38,454 nucleotides of DNA from a virus, in the IMG/VR virus record IMGVR_UViG_3300046007_005826, positions 1-38,454 of that record. One strand, given 5' to 3'. The translations under genes were made by a program, and so were the position numbers. Positions 13,691-20,503 of the stretch are shown here, in pieces. Below the pieces are notes generated by a model that saw nothing but the letters and a program-made list of their open reading frames with translations, made no database searches and was not told where the DNA came from. The stretch's first letter is position 1; each line of letters starts with the position of its first letter.

Positions 13691-15043
13691 TTAAGCGAGC
13701 TCTTCGGCGGTCACGTCGGTGAAATCATCAACGACCGGCGTGACCACCAGGGCCGGGCGTGAATCGGTTGCGGGGGCCACATGTGGCTTGCCGTCGTTTT
13801 GTTTGATCAGCTCTTTGAGCTTCGGCCACTGGCGCGGCCCGATGGTGGGGGTGGGTGCACCCTCTTTCGGCGGAACCAGCTTTCCGTTTTTGTCGTACTT
13901 CGGCGCGAGCTTTTCGGCCGAGGTCGGGCTGATCACGGTCATGTCGTACATCTTGTCGATCGGCACGCGCATGGTCTTGAGCAGCTCTTCGGCTTCCTTT
14001 GCATCACGCCATTGGCGGTTGCCTTTCTTGCCCTGCACCAGCTTGTAACCAGGCACGCCGTCACCAGCCAGCAGGCGGCGCTCTACTTCAGCGCGCACTG
14101 CCTTGACCCAGTCCTCGATCAGGTCGGCCTTGTCCAGGCAGGCGGCGAGCCAGAACTCATCACTGTGGCTTGATGGCGTCAGCGGAACTAGGTCTGCGAA
14201 CTCCTCCGGTGTTGCCGCTTTTGCGCTGTAAGTCTCGGCGACCTCGGCGCGCAGCGCCGGGCAGGTGGCCTTGGCCTTGCAGAATTTGCAGGCCTTCTCG
14301 GTTGGGCGCAGGAAGGTTTCCTCCCACACGCTGCCGCCAGGCTCATACGTGCTCTTGGCGGTGATGCAAGAACCCACTGCGCTGCGTGCAGTAGATCGGC
14401 CCCAGGTCTCGAGCTCCTCGACGCTGCAGTCCCACTCGCTGGGCGCGTGCTTCAAGCGGGGCTGGCTGATGGCCAAGCGCACGCGGCTGAAGTCACCACA
14501 CAGGCCCTGGTAGGCCTGCAACGCGCCGAGACCGTACAGGCTCATCTGCGGGTTGCCCTCGGCGTCGACTTCGACCCCGCGGCCGTACTTGAAGTCGACG
14601 ACGATCAGCTCGTCGCCGCGGGCAATGATGACGTCGGCGGTGCCCCAGGCGGTGTCCTCGAACACGTCCAGGTATGTCGAATAGTTGACACGGATGTCGG
14701 CAAACACGACACCGTCGTCACCGCGCAGGTCGGTCACGTAGTCGACGCACACCTGGACGTGCTCGGCCATCTCCTCGTCGACCTCAAACGTATACGCAGG
14801 GGCGTGGCCGTCGACCAGCTCGCAGGGCTTGCCTGCAGCGTTGAGATGGATCTGCCGGCCGATGTAGGCCGCAGCGGGGCGCTCTTCCTGCAGCGCCCAG
14901 GTGAGCACCTGGTGCGCCGCGGTGCCCTCGGCCGCGTAGTCGTTGGTGTTGTCCGGTGCGCCGTCCTCGAGCACGATCTTGCCCGGGCAGAGCATGATCG
15001 ACTCGAACTTGCTGGCGGACCAGTACGAATGAGCGGCGCTCAT
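13691..15043 (-). CDS. DUF2800 RecB/Cas4-like nuclease
   Basis: 450 aa. WSASKFESIMLCPGKI at the N-terminus, GTAAHQVLTWAL, DVIIARGDELIVVDFKYG (the D...DxK of a PD-(D/E)XK nuclease) and KACKFCKAKATCPALR (three Cys) match DUF2800. The first Cys together with the last three is the pattern of an iron-sulfur cluster as in Cas4/AddB nucleases. It is likely an exonuclease for recombination or end processing and pairs with the DUF2815 protein, as in many phages. ATG 15043 overlaps the previous gene's stop (ATGA); a longer frame upstream is not used. Confidence 0.9.
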   Translation of the reverse strand: MSAAHSYWSASKFESIMLCPGKIVLEDGAPDNTNDYAAEGTAAHQVLTWALQEERPAAAYIGRQIHLNAAGKPCELVDGHAPAYTFEVDEEMAEHVQVCVDYVTDLRGDDGVVFADIRVNYSTYLDVFEDTAWGTADVIIARGDELIVVDFKYGRGVEVDAEGNPQMSLYGLGALQAYQGLCGDFSRVRLAISQPRLKHAPSEWDCSVEELETWGRSTARSAVGSCITAKSTYEPGGSVWEETFLRPTEKACKFCKAKATCPALRAEVAETYSAKAATPEEFADLVPLTPSSHSDEFWLAACLDKADLIEDWVKAVRAEVERRLLAGDGVPGYKLVQGKKGNRQWRDAKEAEELLKTMRVPIDKMYDMTVISPTSAEKLAPKYDKNGKLVPPKEGAPTPTIGPRQWPKLKELIKQNDGKPHVAPATDSRPALVVTPVVDDFTDVTAEELA

Positions 15044-15549
15044 CAGACGTTCTCCAGCTCCGCGAGCTTTTCCTGCACCGCGCCGAGCGCCTCGCCCCAT
15101 TTGTCGGCGGGCAGCTCCTTGAACGTCTTCACGCCAAACGATGCAGCGACCGCGGCGGCGGCCTCACGGCTCTTGCCGGCGAGCGCGAACACGGCTTTCT
15201 GCAGCGCTGGATATTCGACGGGCGCGCTCGAGGAGGCAGTCGACGCAGCGGGGGTCGCCGGTGCGGAGGCTGCCGCAGCAGGCTTTCCCTCAGCGACGGT
15301 CTCCTGGGGTGCGGTCGCAGCAGTCTCCACCGCTGGTGCGGTCTCCGCAGATGCGGCAGCGGGGGTCTTTGCGGCGGCCGTCTTCCCAGGCGCAGCGCCA
15401 GCCTTGGCAGTAACTGGGCCAGACGCAGGCGCGGGGGCCTGCGCAGGCTTTGGGGCGTCGGCCGCCTCGATTAGGGCGGACGAAGGGATGTCGAGCAGCG
15501 CCTGGCGGGCGGCCTCGATCGACTTGAAGTTGAGGGTGATGGCGATCAC
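15043..15549 (-). CDS. Ala/Pro-rich linker protein, replication operon
   Basis: 168 aa from GTG 15549, with AAAGGA about ten bases upstream. Short N-terminal beta/alpha part (ITLNFKSIEAARQALLDI), then about 80 residues of Ala, Pro, Thr and Glu low complexity, then a C-terminal helical domain (YPALQKAVFALAGKSREAAAAV...LEN). The shape suggests two small binding domains on a flexible tether. Function is unknown; it is the first gene downstream of the 15589-15617 promoter and directly precedes the nuclease. Confidence 0.75.
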   Translation of the reverse strand: MIAITLNFKSIEAARQALLDIPSSALIEAADAPKPAQAPAPASGPVTAKAGAAPGKTAAAKTPAAASAETAPAVETAATAPQETVAEGKPAAAASAPATPAASTASSSAPVEYPALQKAVFALAGKSREAAAAVAASFGVKTFKELPADKWGEALGAVQEKLAELENV

Positions 15550-15588
15550 GGTGCTTTCCTTTCGCGGTTTAGCGGTTGATGAATTTAG

Positions 15589-15617
15589 ATTGTAGCGTCT
15601 GCTACAGCGTTGGGCAA
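15589..15617 (-). promoter_or_regulatory. Leftward early promoter with overlapping operator
   Basis: On the minus strand TTGCCC (15617-15612), 17 bp, then TACAAT (15594-15589). The operator TGTAGC-GTCT-GCTACA (15591-15606) has perfect 6-bp arms and lies in the spacer and -10. A repressor bound here would exclude polymerase. The start of transcription near 15582 leaves a leader of about 33 bases before GTG 15549. Confidence 0.75.
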
Positions 15618-15623
15618 AACTTT

Positions 15624-15734
15624 TTAAAACGGCGCCGGCGGAAGGTTGGCGCGTTGCTGTTCTTCGTAGGCCCGCTTCTGGGCGGGCGTCCAGGGGACGG
15701 GCCCGCCGGGCGGCGGGAAGGGCCAGGTGTTCAT
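15624..15734 (-). CDS. Very small Pro-rich protein
   Basis: 36 aa, MNTWPFPPPGGPVPWTPAQK at the start and PPAPF at the end. Its ATG 15734 overlaps the stop of the upstream gene (ATGA), which supports real translation. It has no domain. It ends just before the 15589-15617 promoter. Confidence 0.5.
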   Translation of the reverse strand: MNTWPFPPPGGPVPWTPAQKRAYEEQQRANLPPAPF

Positions 15735-16036
15735 GCTTCGGCCTCCGCAGCGCGCAGCACCTGGGCCACCTTGATGGCGCCGACGCGACCCACGAGCTTG
15801 TTGATCTCGGCTCGGCCGATCTCGGCCGGCTTCATGTTGTAGCTCGCGGCCAGCACAGTCGGGCCAATGTGCAGCAAGCGCTTGCCCGAGTCCCAGTGCG
15901 AGACCGTAAGGCCGCTGGTGTAGTCGACCGGGTCGTGGATGGCGAACCAAAATCGGACACCGTCGACGTAGTGGGAGAAACGGCGCGCCGGGTATTCCTT
16001 GCGCTCGCCGTTCATGAGGATCTTGAACTTCATCAT
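15731..16036 (-). CDS. Small early protein of unknown function
   Basis: 101 aa beginning MMKFKILMNGERKEYPARRF. A beta-rich N-terminal half (FWFAIHDPVDYTSGLTVSHW) is followed by a helical C-terminal half (KPAEIGRAEINKLVGRVGAI). The ATG at 16036 overlaps the stop of the preceding small membrane protein; ATG 16033 is equally possible. No family is recognised. Located early in the leftward operon, where anti-host proteins are common. Confidence 0.7.
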   Translation of the reverse strand: MMKFKILMNGERKEYPARRFSHYVDGVRFWFAIHDPVDYTSGLTVSHWDSGKRLLHIGPTVLAASYNMKPAEIGRAEINKLVGRVGAIKVAQVLRAAEAEA

Positions 16037-16158
16037 GGCCGCCACACCAAGATGTCAAGCAGCAGCACCGTGACGATCGCGACCAGGAAGGCCACGCGCG
16101 AGGCGCGCTGCATCCCGGTCATGTCCTGGGCGAAGAATTCAAAGAGGTCGTGTTTCAT
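16033..16158 (-). CDS. Small single-TM membrane protein
   Basis: 41 aa: MKHDLFEFFAQDMTGMQRAS, then one membrane helix (VAFLVAIVTVLLLDILVW, about residues 22-39) ending RP. AAGGGG lies about eight bases before ATG 16158 and overlaps the stop of the upstream gene; the stop overlaps the next start. The tight coupling on both sides supports a real gene. Function unknown; an inner-membrane effector is likely. Confidence 0.65.
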   Translation of the reverse strand: MKHDLFEFFAQDMTGMQRASRVAFLVAIVTVLLLDILVWRP

Positions 16159-16161
16159 GCA

Positions 16162-16380
16162 TTACCCCTTGTAGCCGTCGCGAATCTCGATGCCGGCGCG
16201 GTTTAGGATGGCGCGCTTTTCCATGTTGTAGCGGTAGGCTCCTTCCTGAAAATCACGCGCAGCGTCGAGGGCGCAGTGCGCCACCGGCTCATGCTCGTTC
16301 TCAAGGCGCAGGCACCAATTGATGAAATGCACCTCGGCAGTGGTGCCAGAAACTTGCTCGTCGTAGAGGTAAATTGCCAT
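16162..16380 (-). CDS. First gene of the leftward early operon, unknown
   Basis: 72 aa, MAIYLYDEQVSGTTAEVHFI at the start; small, soluble and mixed alpha/beta, with AHCALDAARDFQEGAYRYNM in the middle. AGGAGA is six bases upstream of ATG 16380. It follows a leader of about 140 bases with a long hairpin. As the promoter-proximal early gene it may act on the host, but no family was recognised. Confidence 0.7.
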   Translation of the reverse strand: MAIYLYDEQVSGTTAEVHFINWCLRLENEHEPVAHCALDAARDFQEGAYRYNMEKRAILNRAGIEIRDGYKG

Positions 16381-16519
16381 GCTGATCTCCTGGTTGTTGC
16401 GGGTGTCGGTTGCTGATCAGTCCGGAACCATCTTGCCGGTGCTTCTGTAGTGCCGTGAGGCCAGAAGACTTACCCAACTCACTCTGTGCTATTGATCAAC
16501 AACCGACAGCCAGAGTCTA
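16381..16519 (-). promoter_or_regulatory. Leader of the early operon with long imperfect hairpin
   Basis: No gene lies here. Bases 16404-16420 and 16492-16508 are inverted repeats matching at 15 of 17 positions, and an inner stem CTTCTG (16442-16447)/CAGAAG (16462-16467) lies in the loop. The transcribed leader would form a long two-tier stem-loop. HK022 put sites are a known case of leader RNA that makes polymerase terminator-resistant; whether this one acts so is not known. Confidence 0.45.
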
Positions 16520-16525
16520 ACAGAA

Positions 16526-16554
16526 GTTTTAGCAACTGCTACAACCACCAACAA
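16526..16554 (-). promoter_or_regulatory. Main leftward early promoter with operator
   Basis: On the minus strand TTGTTG (16554-16549), 17 bp, then TAAAAC (16531-16526). The operator TTTAGC-AACT-GCTACA (16528-16543) covers the -10 and spacer in the same register as at 15589-15617. Start of transcription near 16519. It would be the lambda-PL-like promoter repressed in the lysogen. Confidence 0.6.
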
Positions 16555-16557
16555 CAA

Positions 16558-16583
16558 AAAACCCCACTAAAGCGTGGGGTTTT
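16558..16583. terminator. Bidirectional terminator between repressor unit and early promoter
   Basis: AAAACCCCAC (16558-16567) and GTGGGGTTTT (16574-16583) form a perfect 10-bp stem with loop TAAAGC, with A-run and T-run on both sides, so it works in either direction. It ends the leftward repressor transcript just before the early promoter. Confidence 0.9.
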
Positions 16584-16601
16584 AGCCGCCAACCATCGCG
16601 C

Positions 16602-16766
16602 TCAGTGGTGCAGCGTGGCGACCAGCACCCAGGTGACCACCAGGCCCGCAGCGGTCAGGCCCATGGCCAGGCGGATCTGCCGGCGCAGGTCGTCGAGTGG
16701 GTCATCCCAGAGGCCTCCGTGCTCGACCAGGTACTGAATGCGCTGCTTAATCTCTTCGTTCGTCAT
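16602..16766 (-). CDS. Single-TM protein coupled to the repressor gene
   Basis: 54 aa: a charged N-terminal half (MTNEEIKQRIQYLVEHGGLW, DDPLDDLRRQIRLAMG) and one C-terminal membrane helix (LTAAGLVVTWVLVATL). ATG 16766 overlaps the repressor stop (ATGA) and a strong terminator follows, so it should be made whenever the repressor is, that is, in the lysogen. This position is typical of superinfection-exclusion or other lysogenic-conversion proteins, but there is no sequence proof of that role. Confidence 0.7.
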   Translation of the reverse strand: MTNEEIKQRIQYLVEHGGLWDDPLDDLRRQIRLAMGLTAAGLVVTWVLVATLHH

Positions 16767-17191
16767 GACTTGCCGCTCCCTCGAACAAGCGTTGTGAGTT
16801 TCTGAATGTAGGACTCTTCGATATGGCCTGTCAGTTTTGCTCGATCGTAGGCCAACTGCACAAGCGTCCCATAGGTGTCGGGGTCCGGTCTGAGACCGGC
16901 GTCACGGAGCACGGTGGCGACCGCTTTGACGACCTCAGTCAAGGCTTGGTCGTTCAGGTGCTGGCCGCCGGCGGGCTGGTCCTGGTCCATCCAGGCAATG
17001 GGCAGCCCGAGCTTGTGCTCGATCTCGCGGGCCACCTTTTCGCTGATCTCACGCGACGGCCGGGGCCCGGCGATCTGCGCCAGGTAGGAGCCGTTGGAGT
17101 GGCCGAGCTTGCGCGACAACGAGGTGGGCCCACCCCATTGGTTGATGAGTGTGCGCAGGTTGGTGCGGCGAGTGTCGTAGACCGACTTCAT
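16763..17191 (-). CDS. Immunity repressor, short CI-like HTH protein
   Basis: 142 aa from ATG 17191. The N-terminal half has a XRE-type helix-turn-helix (SLSRKLGHSNGSYLAQIAG, about residues 23-41, then EISEKVAREIEHKLGLP). The C-terminal half (LTEVVKAVATVLRDAGLRPD...KLTTLVR) is helical and lacks the Ser-Lys peptidase (S24) domain of lambda CI, so RecA-driven self-cleavage is not expected. It is divergent from the Cro-like gene, with operators in between. Its promoter region shows no ribosome site, so it may be leaderless. It is probably the repressor for the TGTAGC-N4-GCTACA sites. Confidence 0.8.
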   Translation of the reverse strand: MKSVYDTRRTNLRTLINQWGGPTSLSRKLGHSNGSYLAQIAGPRPSREISEKVAREIEHKLGLPIAWMDQDQPAGGQHLNDQALTEVVKAVATVLRDAGLRPDPDTYGTLVQLAYDRAKLTGHIEESYIQKLTTLVRGSGKS

Positions 17192-17214
17192 GGCCGGGCA
17201 GGGTAGCAGGTCGG

Positions 17215-17251
17215 TGCAGCTTGCTGCAATAGCTTTACACACTGCTAAAAT
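17215..17251 (+). promoter_or_regulatory. Operators and rightward promoter (repressor/Cro switch)
   Basis: A perfect palindrome TGCAGC-TT-GCTGCA (17215-17228) and an operator TTTACA-CACT-GCTAAA (17234-17249) lie between the divergent repressor and Cro genes. TAAAAT (17246-17251) is a good -10 in the same register with the operator as at the leftward promoters; the -35 is poor (TTGCTG 19 bp upstream). Transcription would start at about 17258, next to the Cro ATG. Confidence 0.6.
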
Positions 17252-17258
17252 ACGACGC

Positions 17259-17588
17259 ATGAAAACCATCACCCCCATGCGCAACTGGATGGCCGCGGCC
17301 ACGGTTGAAGAACAGGAGCTGCTCGCGCAGCGTATCGGCACCTCCCGCGGCATGCTGTACCAGATGGCCGGCGGCCATCGCAACGCGAGCGCCGAGCGGG
17401 CCCAGGCGATCGAGCGCGAGACCAAGCTCATGGCGCGCGCCAGCAAGGGCCGGCTGCCGGTGGTCTACCGCACCGACCTGTGCGAGGCGTGCCGGGCGTG
17501 CGACTTCGCGCAGCGCTGCCTGGGTGAGAAGGCCGTCGTCTCGGAGTTTCCCATCGTCGACGCCCGCCAGCTGGAGCTCACGCTGTGA
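17259..17588 (+). CDS. Cro-like HTH regulator with Cys cluster
   Basis: 109 aa. MRNWMAAATVEEQELLAQRIGTSRGMLYQMAGGHRN is a helix-turn-helix typical of Cro/YdaS regulators. A C-terminal cluster TDLCEACRACDFAQRCLG (C-x2-C-x2-C-x5-C) suggests a metal or Fe-S site. ATG 17259 begins only eight bases after the -10 and has no ribosome site, so the mRNA may be leaderless. It would oppose the repressor at the shared operators and commit the phage to lytic growth. Confidence 0.8.
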   Translation: MKTITPMRNWMAAATVEEQELLAQRIGTSRGMLYQMAGGHRNASAERAQAIERETKLMARASKGRLPVVYRTDLCEACRACDFAQRCLGEKAVVSEFPIVDARQLELTL

Positions 17589-17713
17589 GCTGGTGGCAGG
17601 TCCTGCTGTTGTGCTGGGCGTTCTACATGCTGGGCTTTATCACGGCCGCGCTGATGGCCGCCTCGCGCGACGATCCGGCCGATGACTACAAGGCGGGGCT
17701 CAACGATGATTGA
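17585..17713 (+). CDS. Small membrane protein downstream of Cro
   Basis: 42 aa from GTG 17585, which overlaps the Cro stop (GTGA) and has GGAG eight bases upstream. One membrane helix (WWQVLLLCWAFYMLGFITAA) is followed by a charged tail (RDDPADDYKAGLNDD). It overlaps the next gene by eight bases. Function unknown. Confidence 0.6.
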   Translation: MSWWQVLLLCWAFYMLGFITAALMAASRDDPADDYKAGLNDD

Positions 17714-17879
17714 CACGCTGCACATCGGCATGCGGGTGATGCTGCCCAGCGGCAACGTCCTGGTGCTGCTGCGTCGCGAGCGCACCGAGTGGATCTGCGA
17801 GTACACCGAGCTCGCCCGGGCCCGCGGCCTGGTGGTTTTGACCGGGCTGTTTCTGCGCAAATACGGCCGCCAGGTATAG
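17706..17879 (+). CDS. Small protein of the rightward early operon
   Basis: 57 aa: MIDTLHIGMRVMLPSGNVLV, LLRRERTEWICEYTEL, then GLVVLTGLFLRKYGRQV. The first half reads like a small SH3-like beta-barrel (Gly-x-Val...Pro-Ser-Gly-Asn). Its start lies in the preceding gene, so the two are coupled. No family assignment is made. Confidence 0.6.
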   Translation: MIDTLHIGMRVMLPSGNVLVLLRRERTEWICEYTELARARGLVVLTGLFLRKYGRQV

Positions 17880-17883
17880 CCGC

Positions 17884-17901
17884 TGTACGGTCTGCTAAAG
17901 T
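17884..17901 (+). promoter_or_regulatory. Operator-like site before the primase region
   Basis: TGTACG-GTCT-GCTAAA (17884-17899) matches the operator pattern except for swapped bases in one arm; TAAAGT (17896-17901) is a possible -10 in the usual register. No good -35 was found, so it may be an auxiliary operator or activator-dependent promoter for the primase gene. Confidence 0.45.
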
Positions 17902-17907
17902 CTCCCC

Positions 17908-18017
17908 CAGCCAAACCGAAACTGTCCCGCCATGGGTGGGGGTTCCAGCCCGTGGACAGCGGGTGGGTTTGGCGACTTTTCTGGAACCCCCACCCATGGC
18001 GCCTTTTGAAAGTCGCC
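17908..18017. repeat. Overlapping inverted repeats upstream of primase-helicase
   Basis: A perfect 21-bp inverted repeat has arms 17928-17948 and 17981-18001 with a 32-base loop. It is interlocked with two others: GCCAAACC (17910-17917) with GGTTTGGC (17966-17973 area), and GGCGACTTT (17971-17979) with AAAGTCGCC (18009-18017). The structures exclude each other. The left arm and loop also hold G-runs (GGGTGGGGG, GGGTGGG). No gene is present. This may be a leader attenuator for primase, a replication origin or a mobile-element remnant. Confidence 0.7.
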
Positions 18018-18046
18018 AATGACCCCTATCACTTCGGGGGGTGTAC

Positions 18047-20032
18047 ATGAGTAACGTGCACCGCATCACCCCGCACCTTCGAGACGTCGAGGCCCCCGCC
18101 GCCATTCGTGATCTGCCCGCCTGGGTGATCTGGCGCTTTGAGGCCGTGCCCGGCGCCAGCAAGCCCCGCAAAATTCCCTACTACGCCAACGGCGGCAAAC
18201 GTCACGGTGAACAAGGCGGACCTAAAGACATCGCCAACCTCGTGACCTTCGACGCCGCCAAGGTCGCCGCCGCGCGCCGGGGCTATGACGGCGTCGGCTT
18301 TGCCGCGCTTTCCCAATTTGGGATCTGCGCGCTCGACTTCGACAACTGCATCACCGACGGCAAGATCCACCCCCAGGTCGAGGCGCTGCTCGGTGAGACC
18401 TACGCCGAGTTCTCACCGAGTGGCCAGGGCATCCGGGTGTTTTTCAAGGGCGACCTGGGCAACGGCAAAGCGATCCGCGGCGGCGAGTTCGGCATGGAGT
18501 GCTTCTCGACGCGCGGCTTTGTCACCTTCACTGGCAACACGCTCGACATCACGGAGCTCTTAGGCAACACCGACGCCGTGGCGCCGCTGCCCGAGGAGGT
18601 GCTCGCGCTGCACGCTGAGCGCTTTGCGCGCAGCCAGGAGCCGCTTGAGACAGGCTCATCGGGTGAGCCTGCGGGCCTGACCACGGCGCAGCTCGAGGAG
18701 TGTCTTAAGGCGTTGCCCACCGACCTGCACTACGACGACTGGCTCATGGTCGGCATGGCCATTCACTGCGAGACGCAAGGCCAGGGGTTCGAGCTCTGGG
18801 AGGAGTGGAGCACCAGCAGCCCCAAGTACACCAGCCGTGAGTACAACGAGGAGCGCTGGCGATCCTTCGGCAAGGGCGGCGGGGCCCAGGTCACCGGCCG
18901 CAGCCTGGTCAAGCTCGCCAACGAGCATGGCGCCAAAATCAACCTGAACGGCCCGGCCAGTGCCGAGGAGTTCGAGGAGCTGGTGGGGGATGTCCAGGAT
19001 CTGGACACCCCTGACACGCTGCCGCGCTTTCATTTTGAGCCGGTGCACACCTTCAGCAGCACCAAGGCGCTGCCCTGGATCATCAAGGGCGTGCTGCCCA
19101 AGGCCAGCCTGGGCGTGGTCTACGGGGCCAGCGGCTCGGGCAAGTCCTTTGCGGTGCTCGACATGGGCATGGCGATCGCCCGCGGTGTGGACTGGCGCGG
19201 CAAGCGCACCAGGCAGGGCAGGGTGGCTTACATCGCGGCCGAGGGCGCTGATGGATTTCGCAAGCGCCTGGCCGCCTACGCCAAACACAACGACGTCGAC
19301 CTTTCGACAGTGCCGATGACGGTGCTCAACGCCGCGCCCAACCTGCTCGAGAAGCAGGACGCGGTCGACGTGGCCAAGGGCATCCGTGCCAGCGGGGGCG
19401 CCGACCTGATCGTGATCGACACCTTTGCCCAGACCACGCCCGGCGCGAACGAGAACGCCGGCGAGGACGTGGGCAAGGCGCTCGGCTACTGCAAGCGCAT
19501 CCACGAGGTCACCGGCGCCATGGTGCTGCTGGTGCACCACAGCGGCAAGGACGCGACCAAGGGGGCCAGGGGCTGGTCGGGCTTGCGCGCCGCGGCCGAT
19601 GCCGAGATTGAGGTCTGCCGCGAGACGACGGGGCGCTTCCTGCGCCTGACCAAGAGCAAAGACGGCGAGGACGGCCTGGAGTGGGGCTTTGACCTCGAGG
19701 TGATTCAGGTCGACGTCGACGAGGATTTGGAGCCCATCACCAGCTGCGTCGTGATCGAGGCGCAGATGCCGGTGGTGGGCGCAGGCCCGGCCAGGAAGCT
19801 GGGTCCGGTCGAGAAGGCGGTCAACGACGTGATCCAAGAGTTCGCGGTGGCGCAGACCGAGGGCATCGAGATTGGCCCGGTGTTGGCCGAGGCGGTCAAA
19901 CGCATCGAGCCGCCGGCCGATGGCAAGCGAGACACACGCAAACAACGAGCTCGCCGGGCGCTTGAAGCGCTTTGCGCCGGGGACGATGCGCCCTATTGGA
20001 TTGCAGACGATGGCTGCATCACGATTTGCTGA
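18047..20032 (+). CDS. Primase-helicase (AEP primase, PriCT-2, RepA-like ATPase)
   Basis: 661 aa. The N-terminal archaeo-eukaryotic-type primase part has CALDFDN (D97, D99) and FSPSGQGIRVFFKG. DDWLMVGMAIHCETQGQGFE and SSPKYTSREYNEERWRSF (about 230-275) form the PriCT-2 linker domain. A RecA-like hexameric helicase follows with VYGASGSGKSF (Walker A, K366), IVIDTFAQT (Walker B, D458) and MVLLVHHSGKD. It should prime and unwind phage DNA and start replication together with the polymerase encoded leftward. ATG 18047 is chosen after a G-rich stretch (GGGGGG) five bases upstream; a GTG at 18041 is less likely. Confidence 0.9.
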   Translation: MSNVHRITPHLRDVEAPAAIRDLPAWVIWRFEAVPGASKPRKIPYYANGGKRHGEQGGPKDIANLVTFDAAKVAAARRGYDGVGFAALSQFGICALDFDNCITDGKIHPQVEALLGETYAEFSPSGQGIRVFFKGDLGNGKAIRGGEFGMECFSTRGFVTFTGNTLDITELLGNTDAVAPLPEEVLALHAERFARSQEPLETGSSGEPAGLTTAQLEECLKALPTDLHYDDWLMVGMAIHCETQGQGFELWEEWSTSSPKYTSREYNEERWRSFGKGGGAQVTGRSLVKLANEHGAKINLNGPASAEEFEELVGDVQDLDTPDTLPRFHFEPVHTFSSTKALPWIIKGVLPKASLGVVYGASGSGKSFAVLDMGMAIARGVDWRGKRTRQGRVAYIAAEGADGFRKRLAAYAKHNDVDLSTVPMTVLNAAPNLLEKQDAVDVAKGIRASGGADLIVIDTFAQTTPGANENAGEDVGKALGYCKRIHEVTGAMVLLVHHSGKDATKGARGWSGLRAAADAEIEVCRETTGRFLRLTKSKDGEDGLEWGFDLEVIQVDVDEDLEPITSCVVIEAQMPVVGAGPARKLGPVEKAVNDVIQEFAVAQTEGIEIGPVLAEAVKRIEPPADGKRDTRKQRARRALEALCAGDDAPYWIADDGCITIC

Positions 20033-20043
20033 AAGGACATGGC

Positions 20044-20475
20044 ATGACACAAGAAGACATTATCCGTCTGGCCCTGGCTGCGGGCTTTGAGGAGCCGATC
20101 GAGGGTTGGATGGGCCCGGCCTACGTCGAGAGGCTCGAGCGCTTCGCCGCCCTTGCAGCACTCGTGCAGGAGCCTGTGCAGGAGCCTGTGGCGTGGCAAG
20201 TAATGGTTGAAGATGAAGCCATGAACGAGTTTTCAATAAAAGACATCGCACATGACTGGTGTATTCAGCAAAAACGTGTTGGGTCACCTTACTCCTATTG
20301 GATTCGCCCCCTCTACACCGCCCCACCCGCAGCACACCGTCAACCACTGACCGAAGAGCAGATCCGCGAGCTGTGGGATGGCCGCGTTGTGCCGGTGTTT
20401 GGCAAGATCGGCATCAATCCAATCGTGTTTGCCCGCGCGCTTGAGGCCGCTCACAAGATCGGTGGCGAAGCATGA
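20044..20475 (+). CDS. Early protein of unknown function with central linker
   Basis: 143 aa from ATG 20044 after AAGGA. Helical N-terminus (MTQEDIIRLALAAGFEEPIE), a short tandem QEPVQEPV made by a 12-base duplication, a beta part (AWQVMVEDEAMNEFSIKD) and a helical end (LTEEQIRELWDG...FARALEAAHKIGGE). Proteins with the YTAPPAA...PLT-x-EQI layout are common in phage genomes, with unknown role. It lies between primase and the repeat cluster. Confidence 0.75.
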   Translation: MTQEDIIRLALAAGFEEPIEGWMGPAYVERLERFAALAALVQEPVQEPVAWQVMVEDEAMNEFSIKDIAHDWCIQQKRVGSPYSYWIRPLYTAPPAAHRQPLTEEQIRELWDGRVVPVFGKIGINPIVFARALEAAHKIGGEA

Positions 20476-20503
20476 ACGCGCAAAGTTTTGCACGTTCACG
20501 CAT

